Shown here one piece after another: positions 60,632 through 64,000 of a stretch of DNA of 64,000 nt. The stretch is taken from assembly GCA_020636315.1 (NCBI GenBank), contig JACJYA010000001.1, positions 186,001-250,000 on the forward strand, in the 5' to 3' direction. The translations under genes and the position numbers were made by a program. Each line of letters begins with the position of its first letter. Positions within the stretch are counted from its first letter, which is position 1. The notes under the pieces are model-generated. The model was given only the letters and a program-made list of their open reading frames with translations. It had not been told where the DNA came from and did no database searches. The DNA is from Lewinellaceae bacterium (GTDB lineage Bacteria > Bacteroidota > Bacteroidia > Chitinophagales > Saprospiraceae).

Positions 60632-62028
60632 TTTACAACCAACCGCAACTTATCCGTCTTCACCCGGGCTCTCAGCCAGTCCTCCAGTTGTTTGATCTCG
60701 GAACGGCGGGGGCGGCGCTTGAAGTTGGCATAGGCCAGGTGAAGCGTATCGAAGCGGGCGCTGTCGATCCTGGACAGGACGGTGGGGGAGACGGAGAGCT
60801 CCAGGATGTTTTGGTTGATGGCCTTCACCTCTTCCACAAAATCGGCAATGGGCACCTCCCGGGCGCGCATGCGCAGGATCTCGTCCTCCAGCAGCCGGAT
60901 GCGGTCATCCTTGCCCCGAAGGATCTCTTCGTTCTTCCTGTACAGGTCTTCGATAATGCCGGTGCGCATCTGCAGGTTCATCTTCTCGAGGGTAGCCAGG
61001 TCGAGGGTGTCATTGCCGTTATAGCCTTGCCGGACGAGCAGCCGGGCTTTCGGAAGGTGGTAATTGGGCAGGCGCTTTTCCAGTTCCAGCAGCCGTTCGT
61101 CGCTTACTGGTTCGCCGAACAGGGTGACTTCGATCCGCCGCTGGCCTTCCTCCTCGACAAAATTTTTGCTGATCACCTGGCAGTTGTCGAATTGCATCTC
61201 CTGGCTTACAAATTGCTGGGCGTTGCGTTCAAAAATGCTCTGGTTGACCACTTTGTACGCGGTATAAATGCTGGGAATGACCGTAAGGATAATGAAAACG
61301 GCAATGTACTGCTTCACTCTTCGCTCCCGTGCCGGGTCAACGAAATCCTTGGTCTTAAAACCCAGCAGGCGGACGATCAGATAGGTGGAAAAGCTGATAA
61401 AGACGCTGTTGATGAAAAACAGGTAGAAAGCGCCGAAGAAGTAGTTCCACTGGGCGGTGGCCAGGCCGAAGCCGGCGGTGCAGAGGGGAGGCATCAGAGC
61501 AGTAGCAATGGCCACACCGGGGATGGCATTGCTCTTCTCTTTGCGGCTGCCGGCTACGATGCCCGCCAGCCCGCCGAACAGGGCGATGAGTACATCCCAC
61601 AGGGTAGGAGAGGTGCGCGCCAGCAACTCCGACTGGGCATCATTCAGGGGGGAGATCCAGAAGTAGGCCGCTGAAGTCAGTACGCTGATGCCCACGGCGA
61701 TGGCCAGGTTGCGGAATGCCTTGACGATCAGCTCCAGGTCAATAATGCCAACTCCCAGGCCAATCCCCATGATCGGGCCCATCAGCGGGGAGATCAGCAT
61801 AGCTCCGATGATGACTGCCGGGCTGTTCACATTGAGGCCCACCGATGCCACCATGATGGCGAACATGAGAATCCAGAGGTTGGTGCCCCGAAAGACAACC
61901 CCTTTTTTGATCTCCTCGATGGTTTGTTGTTCGCTGGCTTTGTCCTCATCCAGGTTGAAGCGGTCTTTCAGAAAGAGGCGCAGGTCGCGGACGATGGTTC
62001 CGGCTGTGATTTGAGGTCTTGAAGGCAT
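60628..62028 (-). CDS. DUF389 multi-pass membrane protein
   Basis: The 466-residue product has a short N-terminal cytoplasmic part (EDKASEQQTIEEIKKGV), five to six membrane segments (about 50-240) with the DUF389 motif PAVIIGAMLISPLMGPIMGI and AGSRKEKSNAIPGVAIATALMP-type conserved segments, and a long soluble C-terminus (about 260-466) that is coiled in part. DUF389 proteins are widespread and uncharacterised; transport is often assumed. It is convergent with the GYDIA kinase with a 4-base overlap of the stop codons. Nothing about regulation is visible. Confidence 0.9.
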   Translation of the reverse strand: MPSRPQITAGTIVRDLRLFLKDRFNLDEDKASEQQTIEEIKKGVVFRGTNLWILMFAIMVASVGLNVNSPAVIIGAMLISPLMGPIMGIGLGVGIIDLELIVKAFRNLAIAVGISVLTSAAYFWISPLNDAQSELLARTSPTLWDVLIALFGGLAGIVAGSRKEKSNAIPGVAIATALMPPLCTAGFGLATAQWNYFFGAFYLFFINSVFISFSTYLIVRLLGFKTKDFVDPARERRVKQYIAVFIILTVIPSIYTAYKVVNQSIFERNAQQFVSQEMQFDNCQVISKNFVEEEGQRRIEVTLFGEPVSDERLLELEKRLPNYHLPKARLLVRQGYNGNDTLDLATLEKMNLQMRTGIIEDLYRKNEEILRGKDDRIRLLEDEILRMRAREVPIADFVEEVKAINQNILELSVSPTVLSRIDSARFDTLHLAYANFKRRPRRSEIKQLEDWLRARVKTDKLRLVVN

Positions 62029-62500
62029 GGTCTTGATGTTTCGGGAAACAAATTAGCAAAAAATATTTTTGCCATTTTCCTTCCGGCATGCCCTGCTGTG
62101 TTTTTTTGGCCCAAAATAGAAAAGCGGCAGGCCATGGGAAAACCTACCGCTCTCTGGCAATTGGGATACTATGGAAATGGATGTTATATTTTGAAAACGG
62201 CCTAATATGGGCCCCTTTAATAACTCTTTTTATTCAAATACGAGAAAAGAAGAGAGGCCGGATTATTATTCGGGCAGGAAATTCAAAAAAAACCTCCACC
62301 TGGGACAGATGGCGATGATTTAGTCGCAGTACCGGAAACTGGCCACATGAAAGTGGCCGGCCCTGCATCTCTTTGGTATGGGCCATTTGGGTTTTGGGAA
62401 GGTTTAAGACAGTGTTTTTCATGACATTTAGGGTTTTAATTGCCCCTCCAGGCTCCAAGCTCAGGCCTGAAGGGGCGGCTTGCCATAGTTATTAGTGTTT
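62029..62500. other. 472 bases between DUF389 and the palindrome, with hairpins
   Basis: No gene is seen. GCCCCTCCAGGC (62443-62453) pairs with GCCTGAAGGGGC (62465-62476) apart from one base. The region is upstream of the reverse-strand DUF389 gene. Confidence 0.35.
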
Positions 62501-62675
62501 AGAGCTTGTCCAAATTTCCATCAATTGGCTGCAAGCGGCAAATTTCATCCTGCACTTCGTTAAATCCCGATAGACATCGGGACGCCGATGCTTTGGCATC
62601 GCCTGCGGTTTTTTCGCCTCGTTCAGAATGAAATTTGCTCGCTTTCTCTCAATCATGGAATTTTGGACAAGCTCT
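62501..62675. repeat. 175-base nested palindrome, MITE-like
   Basis: AGAGCTTGTCCAAA (62501) is complemented by TTTTGGACAAGCTCT at the far end (62661-62675); inside, GCAAATTTCAT and ATGAAATTTGC pair, and the centre has CCCGAT-AGAC-ATCGGG and CGATGC-TTTG-GCATCG hairpins. The right end touches the stop codon (62675) of the methyltransferase-like gene. It may be a small mobile element or a structured 3' untranslated region. Confidence 0.6.
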
Positions 62676-63472
62676 TAATCATTTTCAATAGGAACCGGCT
62701 CAACAATGGAGGCTGCCTGTGGCGCCGGTTTACCATTGTGGCCGCCCTTGAGGAACGGGATCAGTTTGGGGGTATTCTTCATGTACTGAGCATACAGATT
62801 TCCGAATTCCTGCATCAGGGTTTTCTCTTCATAGTGGATACCCACTAAAAGATAGCCGGTAAGCCCCAATGCGTAAACCAAATGAGTAACCGTCATAGTG
62901 GGAGTAGCCCATATTCCCAGCAGAATGCCTACATATAAGGGGTGGCGCACGTACTTGTAGAAAGCTACGACCTTAAATTTCAATGGGGTATAGGGCCTGC
63001 CCGTAACGTAGAAGTAAGCCTGGCGCAGGCCGAACAGGTCAAAATGGTTGATCAGAAAACTGCTGATAAAAAGAATTACCCAGCCGCTGAAGAAAAGGGA
63101 ATACATGATGTAATACCCTGCCGTTCCGGCGCTTATATTCCAGATCGTTCCACCCAGCGGTTCCCACTGCCACATCAGTAGGAATAGCAACAGCCCGGAA
63201 ACCAGTACGAAGGTGCTCCTTTCCAGAAGAGAAGGAATGAACTTAGTCAGCCATGCCTTGAATGATTGGCGGGCCGTGATGGAATGGTGTAAGCCGAAAA
63301 GGGCTACAAGAGCGAGGTTTTTGGCCAGAGCAGGCAGGAATGCCATTTCCGAAGGGCCGTCGATCGAAAAAGCCGGGATCAGGTTTCCGGAAAAGATGAT
63401 CCAGGCCAGTATTGCGGCAAATCCCGCCAGGTAACTTAATAAAGCAAATACAGAAGCTCCTACTTTTTTCAT
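62675..63472 (-). CDS. membrane methyltransferase, MddA (methanethiol S-methyltransferase)-like
   Basis: The 265-residue product (start ATG 63472; ATG 63511 would add 13 residues) has about six membrane helices. GLHHSITARQSFKAWLTKF and LINHFDLFGLRQAYFYVTGR and the C-terminal YVRHPLYVGILLGIWATP (the methyltransferase SAM site of the ICMT/NnrU type) resemble MddA, which methylates methanethiol to dimethylsulfide. A closely related isoprenylcysteine-methyltransferase-like enzyme is the alternative. No sulfur-metabolism gene is nearby. It is followed by the nested palindrome at 62501-62675. Confidence 0.72.
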   Translation of the reverse strand: MKKVGASVFALLSYLAGFAAILAWIIFSGNLIPAFSIDGPSEMAFLPALAKNLALVALFGLHHSITARQSFKAWLTKFIPSLLERSTFVLVSGLLLFLLMWQWEPLGGTIWNISAGTAGYYIMYSLFFSGWVILFISSFLINHFDLFGLRQAYFYVTGRPYTPLKFKVVAFYKYVRHPLYVGILLGIWATPTMTVTHLVYALGLTGYLLVGIHYEEKTLMQEFGNLYAQYMKNTPKLIPFLKGGHNGKPAPQAASIVEPVPIEND

Positions 63473-63753
63473 GATAAGGGTTAAATTTAGGTTTGAAAGA
63501 ATTGTTTTCATCTGGTTTTTGGAAGTGATACTACAAGTTTACGGAGAGCTTCCCCGTAATGAAAGCGGATTTGATTGGTGGGTTGATCTTTTCGCTTGGA
63601 TGGTAGGATAACGTTATTTCCCTTCAGAGAATATGGCCGGGGGAGGGCTTTTCAGACAGTGCTCAAAAGAGGAGGTGATGTACTCAACTTAAGGATGTCT
63701 CTGATCAAAAGGAGACGGGGAGAGAGGGAGGTAGGGGGAGAGGGAGACTAGAA

Positions 63754-63864
63754 GGGACTGTTCATAGTTTCTGGTTTATGAGTTCCTCGTTGCTCTGGAA
63801 ACCAGGAACTGAGCCCGTCTTCATTTCTCAGCCGGGTAAAAAACCAGGAACTATGAACAGTCCC
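63754..63864. repeat. dispersed intergenic repeat, copy 2, as a hairpin
   Basis: GGGACTGTTCATAGTTTCTGGTTT (63754-63777 by words) pairs with AAACCAGGAACTATGAACAG and TCCC (63841-63864) with 23 of 24 matches. The right half includes the block shared with 52594-52645, so the repeated unit may be a hairpin element with one arm lost in the first copy. Confidence 0.65.
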
Positions 63865-63865
63865 C

Positions 63866-63897
63866 ATTAGCACATTAGCAAATTAGCAAATTAGCAA
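63866..63897. repeat. 8-base tandem repeat ATTAGCAA x4
   Basis: ATTAGCAC followed by three ATTAGCAA units directly after the dispersed hairpin. It is a candidate for copy-number variation. Confidence 0.65.
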
Positions 63898-63907
63898 ATT
63901 TACACCC

Positions 63908-64000
63908 TCAAACATTATCATGCCCCGAAATGTACAGAGGTGCTTTTTTCAGTTTAGCCGCCTCCGCTTCCGGAAAGCCCTTCAGGTTTATGATAAACCG
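63908..64000 (-). CDS. C-terminal end of a gene cut by the window edge
   Basis: The reverse strand is open from base 64000 to TGA at 63908 and codes for 30 residues ending KKAPLYISGHDNV. The composition and the frame through the whole stretch look coding, but no family can be named from so short a piece. Confidence 0.5.
   Translation of the reverse strand, partial: RFIINLKGFPEAEAAKLKKAPLYISGHDNV

Larger units (their letters stand above)
63473..63907. other. 435-base repeat-rich region
   Basis: It includes a purine-rich stretch (GGGGAGAGAGGGAGGTAG type, 63706-63757), the inverted repeat at 63754-63864 and the 8-base tandem repeat at 63866-63897. No coding region is supported. Confidence 0.45.

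Noticed and set aside
62675..63472. NnrU-type nitrite-related protein
   Set aside because: Length and motifs fit the methyltransferase/MddA branch better and no denitrification gene is near, although the two families are related.

Overview
The window looks like a chromosomal segment of a free-living Bacteroidota bacterium, most likely from the Saprospiria/Lewinella side. The grounds are: several matches to the Bacteroidota -7 promoter box TAnnTTTG, two exported proteins with type IX secretion C-terminal domains, a 7TMR-DISM hybrid sensor ending in an AraC domain, a GH97 glycosidase, a DUF5117/DUF4953-type metalloprotease, and a mevalonate-pathway cluster containing a GYDIA-type GHMP kinase. 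No rRNA or tRNA gene, CRISPR array or intact insertion sequence was found. Most genes look GC-rich (by eye about 55%). Four stretches look clearly AT-richer: a serine hydrolase (4.4-5.9 kb), the sequence before the ribosomal operon, a defence-like island (26-33 kb) and a glycosyltransferase (51-52.5 kb).

Layout. 0-6 kb: a VOC protein cut by the window edge, a lipoprotein joining a VPGCxxC thioredoxin-like part to an MsrA-like part, a secreted zinc protease, and a beta-lactamase-fold lipoprotein. A striking array of overlapping palindromes holding -7 boxes in both directions lies between the divergent lipoprotein and protease genes. 6-10 kb: rplM-rpsI-rpsB-tsf with a recognisable promoter and terminator, then pyrH. 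9.6-20 kb: a ComF-like protein, a one-PDZ HtrA protease, an HD protein, GH97, an exported amidohydrolase and a one-piece hybrid two-component regulator. 20-26 kb: an ECF sigma factor with a membrane anti-sigma-like protein, convergent with a TPR-CHAT lipoprotein protease and a subtilisin-like lipoprotein. 26-33 kb: a RecQ-like helicase overlapping a membrane-anchored coiled-coil gene, divergent from an AAA15 ATPase/RloB (AbiL-like) pair. 33-41 kb: an 1869-residue repeat adhesin and an FG-GAP/VCBS protein, both type IX clients. 41-50 kb: ligase-associated helicase and PdeM, a bifunctional nuclease, HypE and HypF, and serine ammonia-lyase. 51-56 kb: a GT39-type membrane glycosyltransferase, a LysE-type exporter, two small exported proteins, and a second ECF sigma factor with a small anti-sigma-like gene. 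56-64 kb: IDI-2, HMG-CoA reductase, a HAD phosphatase and the GYDIA kinase (mevalonate pathway), a DUF389 membrane protein, an MddA-like methyltransferase and the end of one more gene.

The most interesting candidates are (i) the sigma/anti-sigma/TPR-CHAT/subtilisin cluster, which could be a proteolytic envelope-signalling circuit, (ii) the helicase plus membrane coiled-coil pair beside RloAB, which looks like an uncharacterised defence module, and (iii) a large number of non-coding palindromic and tandem elements between genes, including two or three dispersed hairpin families.
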